Part shown: in pieces, positions 17,886 through 25,906 of the stretch | Layout: every line of letters begins with the position of its first letter | Position numbering within the stretch: the first letter of the stretch is position 1 | Origin: Companilactobacillus ginsenosidimutans | GTDB taxonomy: Bacteria; Bacillota; Bacilli; Lactobacillales; Lactobacillaceae | Length of the DNA: 64,000 nt | Direction of reading: 5' to 3' | Assembly: GCF_001050475.1 (NCBI RefSeq) | Contig: NZ_CP012034.1 | Coordinates: 1,488,001 to 1,552,000, forward strand | Program-made: the position numbers and the translations under genes | The notes under the pieces: generated by a model | The model's input: the letters and a program-made list of their open reading frames with translations, nothing else | The model's database searches: none | What the model was told of the DNA's origin: nothing

Positions 17886-18413
17886 TTATTGATTTGCCAT
17901 TGTATTGTTTATATCATCAAGAACAACTTGTCCATCTGAATCTTTACGGAATTTAAATTTAAAAACTGAGCCTTCTTTTTCATCGAAACGAATTTTGTAA
18001 GTTCTGTTGTTTACTCCTCCAAGTCTGTGATAAAAGCTGCTCTTAAAATAAATTAATTTCTTTTCTTGACCAGGTAGAACAATGACACTATTGTGTGCTT
18101 CTGGAGTATATGTAGCTAAATACTCTTTTGAATTTGTATTCTCTTGCCATGTGTCATTGATATATTTCTCTTGAGTTCTTTCGTCAATCAGTTTTCTATT
18201 TAGAATTGCTGGTGCATCTCCAGAATTAACTACAACCACTTTATATCCTTCGTTATCATCAGAATCATCCTCTGATTCTTGATTATTAACAACTTCAAAA
18301 TACAGCTTAGGCTTCTTAACCTGCGTAACTCTAATAGCTCTATAAGCAAAATACACTGTTAGAACTGTAGCAATCGCAGAAATAAAATCCGAAATACTTC
18401 CCCATGAACCCAT
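17886..18413 (-). CDS. Hypothetical protein with one N-terminal membrane segment
   Basis: The ATG at 18413 is preceded by GGAGGAG; the earlier ATG at 18428 overlaps that ribosome site. The 175-residue protein has a hydrophobic segment near the N terminus (ISDFISAIATVLTVYFAYRAI), then a beta-rich domain with KLYFEVVNNQES, YKVVVVNSGDAPAILN and VLPGQEKKLIYFKSSF. This layout, short anchor plus cytoplasmic beta domain, is common in uncharacterised Firmicutes proteins. No function is assigned. Confidence 0.75.
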   Translation of the reverse strand: MGSWGSISDFISAIATVLTVYFAYRAIRVTQVKKPKLYFEVVNNQESEDDSDDNEGYKVVVVNSGDAPAILNRKLIDERTQEKYINDTWQENTNSKEYLATYTPEAHNSVIVLPGQEKKLIYFKSSFYHRLGGVNNRTYKIRFDEKEGSVFKFKFRKDSDGQVVLDDINNTMANQ

Positions 18414-18603
18414 ATAAATCTCCTCCATTATAAATATATTTATATAATGTATTATAGATTAAATAAATTATTTATCTAGGAGAATAAAAAATTTCATTCA
18501 GAAAAATTAGATATCAGTACAATTTCATTGATTTCATGATAATAAATTATTAATATGATACTATTATATGAGATTTTTCATATATGTTATCGGGGGATAA
18601 TTC

Positions 18604-19155
18604 ATGAATCAATATCAAAGGAACTATCAATACGATCAAAGAAAACGTGACAAAAAAACTATCATCAAAGTTATACTAATAATTTTTGTAAGTGTAGCTG
18701 TTGGTCGATTCATATTTAATAGTGGAAGTGGAACTGACAGCACTTCTGCTGACTCAATTTTTTCAGATTTCAATCCTTCATTCGTAAATTCTTCTAATGG
18801 TGGAACGGTTAAGATAACCAATGATGAGTATGCTGATTTACAAGAACGAGTTGTAAAATACGAAGCACATTTTGCCGGTATTGATGAAAGTTCAATCCCG
18901 TCGTCATTCTTTAAGCCCAATCAATTTACTTCACCATATGGTCCCGAGGATGTTTTCGAGAATGTCGCAGATAGTGACAAACTTTCAGATCAAGAATACG
19001 ACTTGCTTCAACACGTTATGCAAACTAAGCTTGAGATTGATCCAGAGGATGGTATAGAAGCTGGTGATGTGGTTACTTTTTCAATCACCGATGACAGTTC
19101 TGATCCATACTTTGACGATATAACTAAAGATATTAAAGTTACAAGTCTCGAATAA
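18604..19155 (+). CDS. Membrane-anchored protein related to the 16.5-kb envelope protein
   Basis: GGGGGA precedes the ATG. A basic, Tyr/Gln-rich tail of 18 residues is followed by a membrane segment (IIKVILIIFVSVAVGRFIF) and an acidic exterior domain of about 140 residues. Its last 25 residues, AGDVVTFSITDDSSDPYFDD then IKVTSL, align with NGNKITMTLRDKSTNPYVKT then IKVSDL in the protein encoded at 16549-17718. I infer that the two share a domain. Function is unknown. Confidence 0.75.
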   Translation: MNQYQRNYQYDQRKRDKKTIIKVILIIFVSVAVGRFIFNSGSGTDSTSADSIFSDFNPSFVNSSNGGTVKITNDEYADLQERVVKYEAHFAGIDESSIPSSFFKPNQFTSPYGPEDVFENVADSDKLSDQEYDLLQHVMQTKLEIDPEDGIEAGDVVTFSITDDSSDPYFDDITKDIKVTSLE

Positions 19156-19169
19156 CTAATGAACACAAA

Positions 19170-19209
19170 AAATAGCCTTCCAAATCAACTGATTTGGAAG
19201 GCTATTATT
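19170..19209 (+). terminator. Bidirectional terminator
   Basis: A perfect 16-bp stem (19171-19186 with 19191-19206, aatagccttccaaatc) with a 4-base loop and A/T-rich flanks lies between the converging gene at 18604 and pepN. Confidence 0.9.
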
Positions 19210-21747
19210 TTATTCTCCAGCCACTAACTTAATAGCAGCATTAACATCATCTTTTTCATCTTGTATCAAACCAACACGGCTTTCGATGATACTGATATCC
19301 ATCTTGATTTCTCGTGTTAGACCTGGTGTATTAATCTTTGGTTCAAAGAATGCTTTGAATTCTTGCAAGCGCTCTGGTGTGCGGAAGACGCTCATTGCTA
19401 CTGTGATGTAGGTTGTGAATTCCATGTCACCACCTACTGTATCTTCGAGCCACTTCCAGTCGTTTCTTAGCCAATCCCAAGCTGCTTGTTCACCATCGGC
19501 GTTATTTAATACACCGCTGAACCAAGCACGTAGGTCTTGAGGTTTGATTGTGTCGGCGTCTTCGAATTTCTCGATTAGCTTGGCAATCAATTTGGCATCT
19601 TTGGTACTTGTGATGGCAACACATAAGTCCGACTTATAACTTGGGTCAGTTGTCTTACGATATTGATCCAACAAGTCGTTGAATAAGTCTTCGCTACCAT
19701 AATTCTTCATTTCGTTTCTCAATACGAAAATACGAATATCAGCAGGTAGCGTTGCTAGACTGTCCTTATTTGCTTCGAATAATTCGTGAGCAGACTTCAA
19801 TGCTTCAGGGTTTTCTGCATACAAGGCAGCATTCAAAATAGCTGGACGCGTCAATTGATCATCAATCGTCTCATCAGCTTTTTGCGACCAACCCAAACGT
19901 GTCAATTGCTTGGCACTCAAGTTGTTGTAGAGCTTCTTCAAGTTCTTCTCTTCATCAGTGTTTGGTGTGATGAACTTGCGCAGGTTGTAGGCAAAGCGAT
20001 ACATTGCAGAATTTACGACGGTCGACTTGTTGTCAGCAAAATGTTTGAGCAACGGAACGACTGCTGCGTATGACATTTGACGAGATTCAGCCAACAAACG
20101 CAAGTCTTGCAAAATGGCCATTTGCGAAATCGAATCGACAGTATCGAGATTGTCCATAATATCCATCAACAAAGTCTTGTCATAACGAACGATAAAGTGA
20201 GAATTGTTGCCGACATTAACACGGAAAGGCACACCGTTAGCCTTGCGCAACTCCTCATAGTTACCGAGGTCGACCTCTTTGTTACCGAAAATCTTAGGGG
20301 CAACATCGTAATTGCTGTTCAATGGAATCTTCCATGAACGACCAGCTTCCTTGCCATCCCCAATGAAAAATTGTTGTTGAGTAAGCTTTAAATTACCGTC
20401 AACTACACGTGCTCGGACGATTGGATATCCCGGTTGTTCGAGCCAAGTGTTCATGATTGATGCGACATCCATGCCGGCTGCTTCTCCGATTGCATCCCAA
20501 AGGTCAGAACCCTTAGCGTTGGCAAATTTGTGAGCCGCAAAGTAATTCTTCAAGCCTTCACGCAATGCATCGTCACCGACCAAAGCACGCATCATAACAA
20601 GCATACGAGCACCTTTGGCATAGACGATGGCACTGTCGAACAAGGCATCAATTTCAGCTGGGTCTTCAACATTAACGTGGACAGATTGAACTCCGTCGGT
20701 GGCGTCACGTTGTAAAGCAGCTGGTACATCAGTTGTTTGGAACAATTCCCAAACATTCCAGTCGGGTTCGATGGCGTCGATAGCAACGTATTCCATCATG
20801 TTGGCGAAACTTTCGTTTAACCAGAGGTCATCCCACCACTTCATTGTGACCAAGTCACCGAACCATTGGTGAGCAAGTTCGTGAGAAATAACAGTTGCAA
20901 CTAATTGTTTTGTATCAAGTGCTGTGTTGTCAGGATCGAGTAGCAAGTATGCTTCACGATAAGTTACCAAGCCCCAGTTTTCCATGGCACCGGCTGAAAA
21001 ATCAGGTAGAGCTAGTTGCCATGAATGTGGTAGTGGATAAGGTGTTTGGTAGAAATCTTCATAGAATTCGATTGAACGTTTAGCAATATCAAGCGCAAAA
21101 TCTAGTTCCTTAGGTTCGTGAGCTTTAGTTGAAAATACTCCAACTTTAACACCACTCTTAGTAGTGGTTTGCTTGCTTTGAAGGTCACCGAATGCGAAGG
21201 CAATCAGATAAGTAGACATGCGAACTGTAGTATCAAAGTAGTGAATACCATTTTCAGTACGTACTTCTGGCATGTTAGCCAAAATAGTTTCACCAGGTTT
21301 TTCGTCAAACTTGATGGCAAGATCAAACTTAGCTTTTGCCTCAGGTTCGTCGACACTTGGGAAAGCTTGACGTGCGAAAGTTGTCTCAAATTGTGTCCCG
21401 ATGAGTTCCTTCTTCTCGCCGTCGACTTCATAATATGAAGGATAAATTCCCATCATTGAGTCGGTCAATGGAGCTTTGTACTCGACTGCTAATGTTGTCT
21501 CACCTGCTTTTGGCAAAGTTATATTGATAACTTCTTTCTTGTTATCAACATTAAATGGAACATCGTTTCCGTCTGCTTGGACTGATGCGATTTCCATATT
21601 TTTTTGTTGAATGAAAATTTGTTTATCCTTGGCTTCACCGTCAATTACCGATTTACCAGAAATTTGTTTTGTTCCACGATTGATATCGATGAAGATATCG
21701 TAATGTGTGGGTTGAAATGTATCAAAAGAATGTGTAATTCCTGTCAT
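19210..21747 (-). CDS. pepN: Aminopeptidase N (M1 family)
   Basis: PepN is the broad-specificity zinc aminopeptidase of lactobacilli, cytoplasmic and important for using casein peptides. The 845 residues have the expected length. The substrate-binding GAMEN is at 253-257, the zinc motif HELAHQWFGD at 289-298 (His289, His293) with the third ligand Glu312 in LWLNESF. The C-terminal helical ERAP1-like domain is complete. AGGAGG lies upstream of the ATG. It is monocistronic. Confidence 0.98.
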   Translation of the reverse strand: MTGITHSFDTFQPTHYDIFIDINRGTKQISGKSVIDGEAKDKQIFIQQKNMEIASVQADGNDVPFNVDNKKEVINITLPKAGETTLAVEYKAPLTDSMMGIYPSYYEVDGEKKELIGTQFETTFARQAFPSVDEPEAKAKFDLAIKFDEKPGETILANMPEVRTENGIHYFDTTVRMSTYLIAFAFGDLQSKQTTTKSGVKVGVFSTKAHEPKELDFALDIAKRSIEFYEDFYQTPYPLPHSWQLALPDFSAGAMENWGLVTYREAYLLLDPDNTALDTKQLVATVISHELAHQWFGDLVTMKWWDDLWLNESFANMMEYVAIDAIEPDWNVWELFQTTDVPAALQRDATDGVQSVHVNVEDPAEIDALFDSAIVYAKGARMLVMMRALVGDDALREGLKNYFAAHKFANAKGSDLWDAIGEAAGMDVASIMNTWLEQPGYPIVRARVVDGNLKLTQQQFFIGDGKEAGRSWKIPLNSNYDVAPKIFGNKEVDLGNYEELRKANGVPFRVNVGNNSHFIVRYDKTLLMDIMDNLDTVDSISQMAILQDLRLLAESRQMSYAAVVPLLKHFADNKSTVVNSAMYRFAYNLRKFITPNTDEEKNLKKLYNNLSAKQLTRLGWSQKADETIDDQLTRPAILNAALYAENPEALKSAHELFEANKDSLATLPADIRIFVLRNEMKNYGSEDLFNDLLDQYRKTTDPSYKSDLCVAITSTKDAKLIAKLIEKFEDADTIKPQDLRAWFSGVLNNADGEQAAWDWLRNDWKWLEDTVGGDMEFTTYITVAMSVFRTPERLQEFKAFFEPKINTPGLTREIKMDISIIESRVGLIQDEKDDVNAAIKLVAGE

Positions 21748-21843
21748 GTAATCCTCCTAATAGTCCGTGATAGTTTTATTATACTGCTTTGTTGGTAAAA
21801 CCGAGAATTGGGTTAAACGTTCTATTTAAAACTGGTTAAACAT

Positions 21844-22015
21844 GCCGCCTGCGGAAGAAAACGGAAAAGTCGCTGCGGGACCGCCTGGAGCCTTGGTCTC
21901 CAGGCTCGGTTTTGAACTTCGCACGGACCGCGAATTTCAAAACTCGTCCTGTGGCGTTAAGGCTCTCGCCTTATCGCCACTTTCGCTGCTGACTTTTCCG
22001 TTTTCTTCCTCCGGC
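21844..22015 (+). ncRNA. GC-rich structured element, copy A (candidate RNA or mobile repeat)
   Basis: This block is far more GC-rich than its surroundings and folds completely. A 19-bp outer helix (21853-21871 with 21991-22009) sits above a 4-bp closing helix (21844-21847 with 22012-22015). Inside are three hairpins: 21883-21890/21898-21905 with loop CCTTGGT; 21909-21916/21936-21943 with an inner 5-bp helix and loop ACGGACC; and 21951-21963/21968-21980. A second element at 37211-37385 on the other strand has the same plan with different but still paired stems and identical loop and junction bases. No reading frame in it looks coding. The strand is set by convention, since the direction of transcription is unknown. 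Confidence 0.7.
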
Positions 22016-22091
22016 TCGGGTTGAATTAATAACAAGAGTTCTTTCATAATAAAACATATATCGTTCTTTGAATCTACATGTTATGGTTGCA

Positions 22092-22134
22092 GTGAAAAAC
22101 AATTACAATTTTATTTTTTGTAATTGTTTTTCAC
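22092..22134. repeat. Perfect 17-bp inverted repeat upstream of the Fic gene
   Basis: GTGAAAAACAATTACAA (22092-22108) is repeated as its exact complement at 22118-22134 around a 9-base loop. It is AT-rich and has no T-run directly after it, so it is not a standard terminator. It lies 46 bases before the Fic start codon. Confidence 0.75.
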
Positions 22135-22179
22135 AAAATGAATAACCCTAACAACGTTAAAAAAATAATCGGTTAGAAG

Positions 22180-22962
22180 ATGAAATATTTGAACAATACT
22201 GCTCGTACACACTTGATTATATCTATAGGTTCTTTCAACAACTACCAAAGCACCGAATATCAAACAAAACGTGCTTTGGACTCTATGTCTACCAAATCTT
22301 TAAGACAAAACCCAGATGACATTGCAATCTTTAACGATTCGCTGAAAGGTATCGACGCAATTAAAAAAGTTGGATTCAGTGTGGGCGGAATTATTGCAAT
22401 TAACACATCATTTGACTCACCCTCTGATGAACAACCAAAATTACCTGGACATCTTAGAAACGGAAACTACAATATGGATGATAGAACTGCAATCTTAGTT
22501 AGTGATAATAATAGTGATGCTTATTTTCCACCAAATATAGTAACCAAGTCCGATTTGAAGATAATCGTGGATAAATTCAATTCGTCTTCAAAATCGGAAC
22601 GTGACGCATGGAGAGTTTTTGCTGAAGTTGCCAAGCTTCAACCATTTCAAGATGGCAATAAAAGAACCGCTTTAATTGCTGCAAATTCAGCATTTGGCGC
22701 TTTATCATCTGGTGATTATCTAATTTTGCCCACTAATGACTTAGATAGAGCTGAATTCACATTAATGCTAATGAGATTCTACAGTGCTCAAGACAATAAA
22801 ACTGAGGACGTTGCTTTTGAAAGGATGCTTAACGTACTTCCAAACGAAAGTGATCGTCTTCAAGAATTATCACGTCCTATTACTAAAGAGAATCCAAATA
22901 AGCTTGCTACTAGAAAAATAAAATACGAATTTCGAGAAAAAAAAGAAGGCCCAGATATTTAA
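22180..22962 (+). CDS. Fic/Doc-family protein with Gln for the catalytic His
   Basis: Fic proteins transfer AMP or other nucleotide parts to target hydroxyls through H-P-F-x-x-G-N-x-R. Here the motif is LQPFQDGNKRTALIAAN near residue 164: all the phosphate-loop residues are kept, in the Doc-like GNKRT form, but the catalytic His is Gln. The frame is otherwise intact (260 residues). The start codon has only a weak ribosome site, so translation may be low or the true start may lie elsewhere. No antitoxin gene is adjacent. It may be an inactive or differently acting Fic. Confidence 0.8.
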   Translation: MKYLNNTARTHLIISIGSFNNYQSTEYQTKRALDSMSTKSLRQNPDDIAIFNDSLKGIDAIKKVGFSVGGIIAINTSFDSPSDEQPKLPGHLRNGNYNMDDRTAILVSDNNSDAYFPPNIVTKSDLKIIVDKFNSSSKSERDAWRVFAEVAKLQPFQDGNKRTALIAANSAFGALSSGDYLILPTNDLDRAEFTLMLMRFYSAQDNKTEDVAFERMLNVLPNESDRLQELSRPITKENPNKLATRKIKYEFREKKEGPDI

Positions 22963-22983
22963 AAATATCTGAGCCTCTTTCTT
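22944..22983 (+). terminator. Terminator after the Fic gene
   Basis: ggcccagatattt pairs with aaatatctgagcc with one mismatch around 22948-22974, and Ts follow on both sides. It also serves the converging cytochrome b5-like gene. Confidence 0.75.
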
Positions 22984-23219
22984 TATTTAACTAACTTTCC
23001 AACAATTGGTAGCTTGGGTAAAACTGTCTTTTTATGTGGAGCATTTGGGATTACTTCTGACAAGTCATTTCCGGCCACATTGCCGTGGTGCTTGCCACCG
23101 GCCCATGGTTTTACGTTGGTCATATCGTAGACGACCCCGTCAATTGCTACATATGCTGGATTTCCATCTTGTCCGTTATACTTTTTCAATTCTTCTAGAG
23201 TGAATTCTTTTTCTGCCAT
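22983..23219 (-). CDS. Small cytochrome b5-like heme/steroid-binding domain protein
   Basis: The 78 residues match single-domain bacterial cytochrome b5-like proteins: [31 protein letters not shown] in two recognisable parts, then [19 protein letters not shown]. The usual HPGG is replaced by W-x-G-G-K-H-H-G, as in the short Firmicutes group. The ligand, heme or another small molecule, is not proven for this group. It stands alone. Confidence 0.85.
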   Translation of the reverse strand: MAEKEFTLEELKKYNGQDGNPAYVAIDGVVYDMTNVKPWAGGKHHGNVAGNDLSEVIPNAPHKKTVLPKLPIVGKLVK

Positions 23220-23378
23220 AATATATTCTCCTCTTTTATAAAAAAATTATATCTGTGTCCATTATGACACGTTTATCAATCTATAAACAGGACGAATAAT
23301 TCAAAATTGATTTGTATCAAGTTAATGATTCCTCATTCCAGTTATTCTTTATTCATCAAATGAAAAGAGGTATTACTA

Positions 23379-23663
23379 ATGACTGAAGTTAAAGATTATT
23401 TAGATCAACACGAAGAAAAATTGGACTTTTTCACTAATGCGATAACAATTGCTCATGGTCAAAATCACCCTGAGGTATTTGATGTTCGCAAGGAATACTT
23501 GAATTTGAAAGATGCCGTTGCTGCTAATGCGGACTTAAATAAGAATTTTGATCAGCTACGTGAGACCACTAAAAATTACGCAATTCCTAATGATGTTTGC
23601 CAAACTTTTGAAGCAACTTATCACATGTTGAAAAATGCGGACGCTATTAATGCTCGTGGATAA
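23379..23663 (+). CDS. Small cytosolic protein, possibly Ric-like (iron-sulfur repair related)
   Basis: AAGAGG precedes the ATG. The 94-residue, helical protein has ITIAHGQNHPEVFDVRKEY, which resembles the short N-terminal module of di-iron Ric/ScdA-type proteins in lactobacilli (a His followed by N-H-P-E). The main hemerythrin-like domain of full Ric is absent. I give this only as a resemblance. Confidence 0.55.
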   Translation: MTEVKDYLDQHEEKLDFFTNAITIAHGQNHPEVFDVRKEYLNLKDAVAANADLNKNFDQLRETTKNYAIPNDVCQTFEATYHMLKNADAINARG

Positions 23664-23666
23664 ACT

Positions 23667-23694
23667 AAAGGACGCCTTATGGGTGTCTTTTTTA
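23667..23694 (+). terminator. Terminator after the 94-residue protein
   Basis: A short stem (gacgcc with gggtgtc, 23671-23687, allowing G-T) is followed by T6. Confidence 0.75.
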
Positions 23695-23940
23695 GTAGCC
23701 TAAATCATGTTATCAGGTAAAACTTATTGATACTTTTTGTACCAAAATGAACTATTATGAAGCTAACAAAGTAAGAGGTACATACTATGGAAACTTTACA
23801 AATGATTAGTTCACGCAAGGCGATTCGCCAATATTCTGGGCAGATTTCGGATGACCAACTTCACGAGATTTTGCTGGCGGGCAACGCTGGTCCAGTTGGA
23901 TTGGGTCAATACAATGACTATCACATCACAGTTATTCAGG

Positions 23941-24200
23941 GTCAACTACTCCCCACTAAAGTAGGGAGCTTGTAAGAACTAATGCAACTTATTACACTAG
24001 TATCACAATTTACCTAGATACACCGTTGCCTAGATATACCGCAGTATTTCTGGGTCTTACATAGTAATTACCAAGGTCTTTAAAGTCCGCAAGTTGCCAA
24101 ACGGACAGAGCATTTTTACATTGCTTTAGCTAATATGTTTTTAGCTGCGTTGTAATCACGGATGTGATGTTGAGCACAGGCAGGACAAGTCCATGTTCTA
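23941..24200 (-). ncRNA. Predicted omega (reRNA) guide RNA of the TnpB element
   Basis: In characterised IS605 elements the guide scaffold overlaps the tnpB 3' end and runs to the right end, and the guide is the flanking DNA. By that rule the scaffold covers about 24200 down to 23941, and the guide would begin CCTGAATAACTGTGAT in the nitroreductase. The extent is inferred from the family, not seen directly. Confidence 0.5.
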
Positions 24201-25345
24201 TCAGAAAGGGTTAGTCTTTCTTTACCCTTCATTACGTAACCGCAATTTGAGCACGTTTGAGTGGTGTACTTTGGATCAACTGCAACAAAGGTATTTCCAT
24301 ACATTTCTGCTTTGTACTCAAGCATTTGTAGGAATGTCCCCCAACCAACATCACTTATGCTCATAGCTAATGCATGATTTTTTAACAAGTTTTTACTTCT
24401 TAACTCTTCAGCTACTACCAGATCGTGGTTCTTGATGAGTGCAGTAGATGTTTCATGTAAGAAGTTGGTGCGACGATTACAGATTTTATTATGTAACTGG
24501 GCAATAATTACTCTTTGTTTTTGATAATTCTTTGAGTCAAGTAATCGTCGATGTTCTTTCTTAGCTCTCAGTTGTCTTCTTGAAAGAATTCGTTGTAGCT
24601 TGGCAAGTCGTTTCTTGCTCTTTCTGTAATATCTTGGATTATCTATAACATCTCCATGCGACGTTGTTAGAAAGTTTTCTGTGTTAAGATCAATTCCAAT
24701 TGAATCTCCGGGTTTGTTGTAATTCTCAACAAAGGGAGTATCAGATGCCAATTGAAGTGAGATGTAATAGTTTTCAACAGCATCCTTAGATACTGTCACA
24801 GTTCCAATACGAATATCAGAATGGTTAACAATTAGCCTTTTATGGCTTCCGGATACCCTGATACGTCCAATCAAGGAAATATTAATACGCTTGTTATCAA
24901 GAAATCTGATATTACCATTGAATAATGACGGAGTTGTAACTTTTGAAGAATATCGGTTTGGTAATTGGAAACTTCCAGAGTGTTGTTTCTTGTGGAATTT
25001 TGGAATTCCCGTTGTATGGACCTTCATAAACATATTCCAAGCTGCCTTATAGTTTCGAATCGCCATACTAGTTACATCAGTACCAACATTGAATTTATTC
25101 AGCCAAGAACGAAGACCGAAAAGAAACTTAGTGCTATCCTTACGTTCAGTCAAATAATCGATTCGATCTTGGACTTGTTTGATGTATAACTTACATTTGT
25201 GTAGTTTATACAGCTCTCTATCGATGGCAACCATTTCATTATAAGCAAATCTGGAACCATTAAGATTGTACTCAATGATTCGTTTCTGTTTATCTGAAGG
25301 GTAACATCTAACTTTCACACCATAGTGGTACTGATAATCATTCAT
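24116..25345 (-). CDS. tnpB: TnpB RNA-guided endonuclease
   Basis: The start at ATG 25345 follows AAGGTG; a GTG four codons earlier overlaps that site. The 409 residues keep the RuvC triad, Asp219 (GIDLNTENF), Glu313 (VVAEELRSKNL) and Asp397 (HIRDYNAAKNIL), and the zinc finger CSNCG/CPAC (365-390). Nothing suggests inactivation. TnpB cuts DNA next to a short motif (TAM) using the element's omega RNA, which promotes retention of the element. Here the TAM would be the 5' flank, ending TTCAT. Confidence 0.95.
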   Translation of the reverse strand: MNDYQYHYGVKVRCYPSDKQKRIIEYNLNGSRFAYNEMVAIDRELYKLHKCKLYIKQVQDRIDYLTERKDSTKFLFGLRSWLNKFNVGTDVTSMAIRNYKAAWNMFMKVHTTGIPKFHKKQHSGSFQLPNRYSSKVTTPSLFNGNIRFLDNKRINISLIGRIRVSGSHKRLIVNHSDIRIGTVTVSKDAVENYYISLQLASDTPFVENYNKPGDSIGIDLNTENFLTTSHGDVIDNPRYYRKSKKRLAKLQRILSRRQLRAKKEHRRLLDSKNYQKQRVIIAQLHNKICNRRTNFLHETSTALIKNHDLVVAEELRSKNLLKNHALAMSISDVGWGTFLQMLEYKAEMYGNTFVAVDPKYTTQTCSNCGYVMKGKERLTLSDRTWTCPACAQHHIRDYNAAKNILAKAM

Positions 25346-25856
25346 TGATTTACGCACCTTGTTACCCGTCCTTAGATAAGTAATTTTGAATATATATTAT
25401 TCGATATCACTATCATATCAATGTGCGAACATATGTTCAAGAAAAAACTAAAAGGAAGTACTACAAACTATATTTTAGACAGGAAGTCTCATAAAACGAT
25501 AATTCCTCCCAGCATTAAAATACTGGGTTTCCTTATCTTGAGACTCTTATGAAAAAGTTTTATCCGAGTTAACTGGGACATATGACGTACCGACCGTAAT
25601 TTTGCTTTCGTCTTCGAAAACTAGTAACATGGAGTACATTTCAGCTGGTGCTGTGGTGCATGGAATGGAATTGGCAACTGAAGATCAAGGTGTGGGAGCT
25701 AACTATAATATGGCTTGCTTGAGTTCTATTCCAGATTCGGTTCTGCCTGATGGGTTTTCTCCATTATTTGCTTTGACATTGGGAACTACGATTGAGTGTT
25801 TTTCTCCAGTAGCCGGATCATTGGATAAGATTAAAACTGATATTTTGAAGTAATAT

Positions 25857-25904
25857 GAAAAAAGTATCAACAACCAAAAAAATGGTCGTCGATACTTTTT
25901 CTTT
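25857..25904. terminator. Bidirectional terminator
   Basis: aaaagtatc pairs with gatactttt and, inside it, acca with tggt (25861-25900), with T-runs on both strands. It lies between the broken nitroreductase and the GNAT gene. Confidence 0.75.
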
Positions 25905-25906
25905 GT

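Larger units (their letters stand above)
23941..25548 (-). mobile_element. tnpB-only IS200/IS605-type element (IS1341-like)
   Basis: The limits come from the nitroreductase frame that is restored when 1608 bases are removed, with no target duplication, as expected for this class. Subterminal imperfect hairpins of one design lie near both ends: CTCCC-c-ACT-aa-AGT-a-GGGAG at 23949-23968 and CCCAG-c-ATT-aa-AAT-a-CTGGG at 25509-25528. In element orientation (minus strand) the left end follows flank TTTTTCAT and the right end reads GTAGTTGAC. There is no Y1 transposase (tnpA), so movement would need one supplied in trans. Confidence 0.88.
23787..25853 (+). pseudogene. Nitroreductase-family gene interrupted by an IS605-type element
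   Basis: The 5' part (23787-23940) encodes METLQMISSRKAIRQYSG and LAGNAGPVGLGQYNDYHITVIQ, the N terminus of a small FMN nitroreductase. The 3' part (25549-25853) encodes EKVLSELTGTYDVPTVILL and a GAVVHGMELATEDQGVGANY-type core to the stop. Removing 23941-25548 joins them in frame (CAG-GAT-GAA, Gln-Asp-Glu) as a 152-residue protein, short for the family (about 170-200), so a few residues may also be lost. The gene is disrupted in this strain. Confidence 0.9.

Noticed and set aside
21842..22024. A 60-codon plus-strand frame across the GC-rich element
   Set aside because: The sequence is explained by its complete RNA-like folding; the frame is not kept in the second copy and has no ribosome site.
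24001..24110. Possible CRISPR-like or tandem repeat in the right end of the tnpB element (ccgttgcctagatataccg)
   Set aside because: Only a short partial duplication (tagatacaccg/tagatataccg) is present, which fits the element's structured right end.
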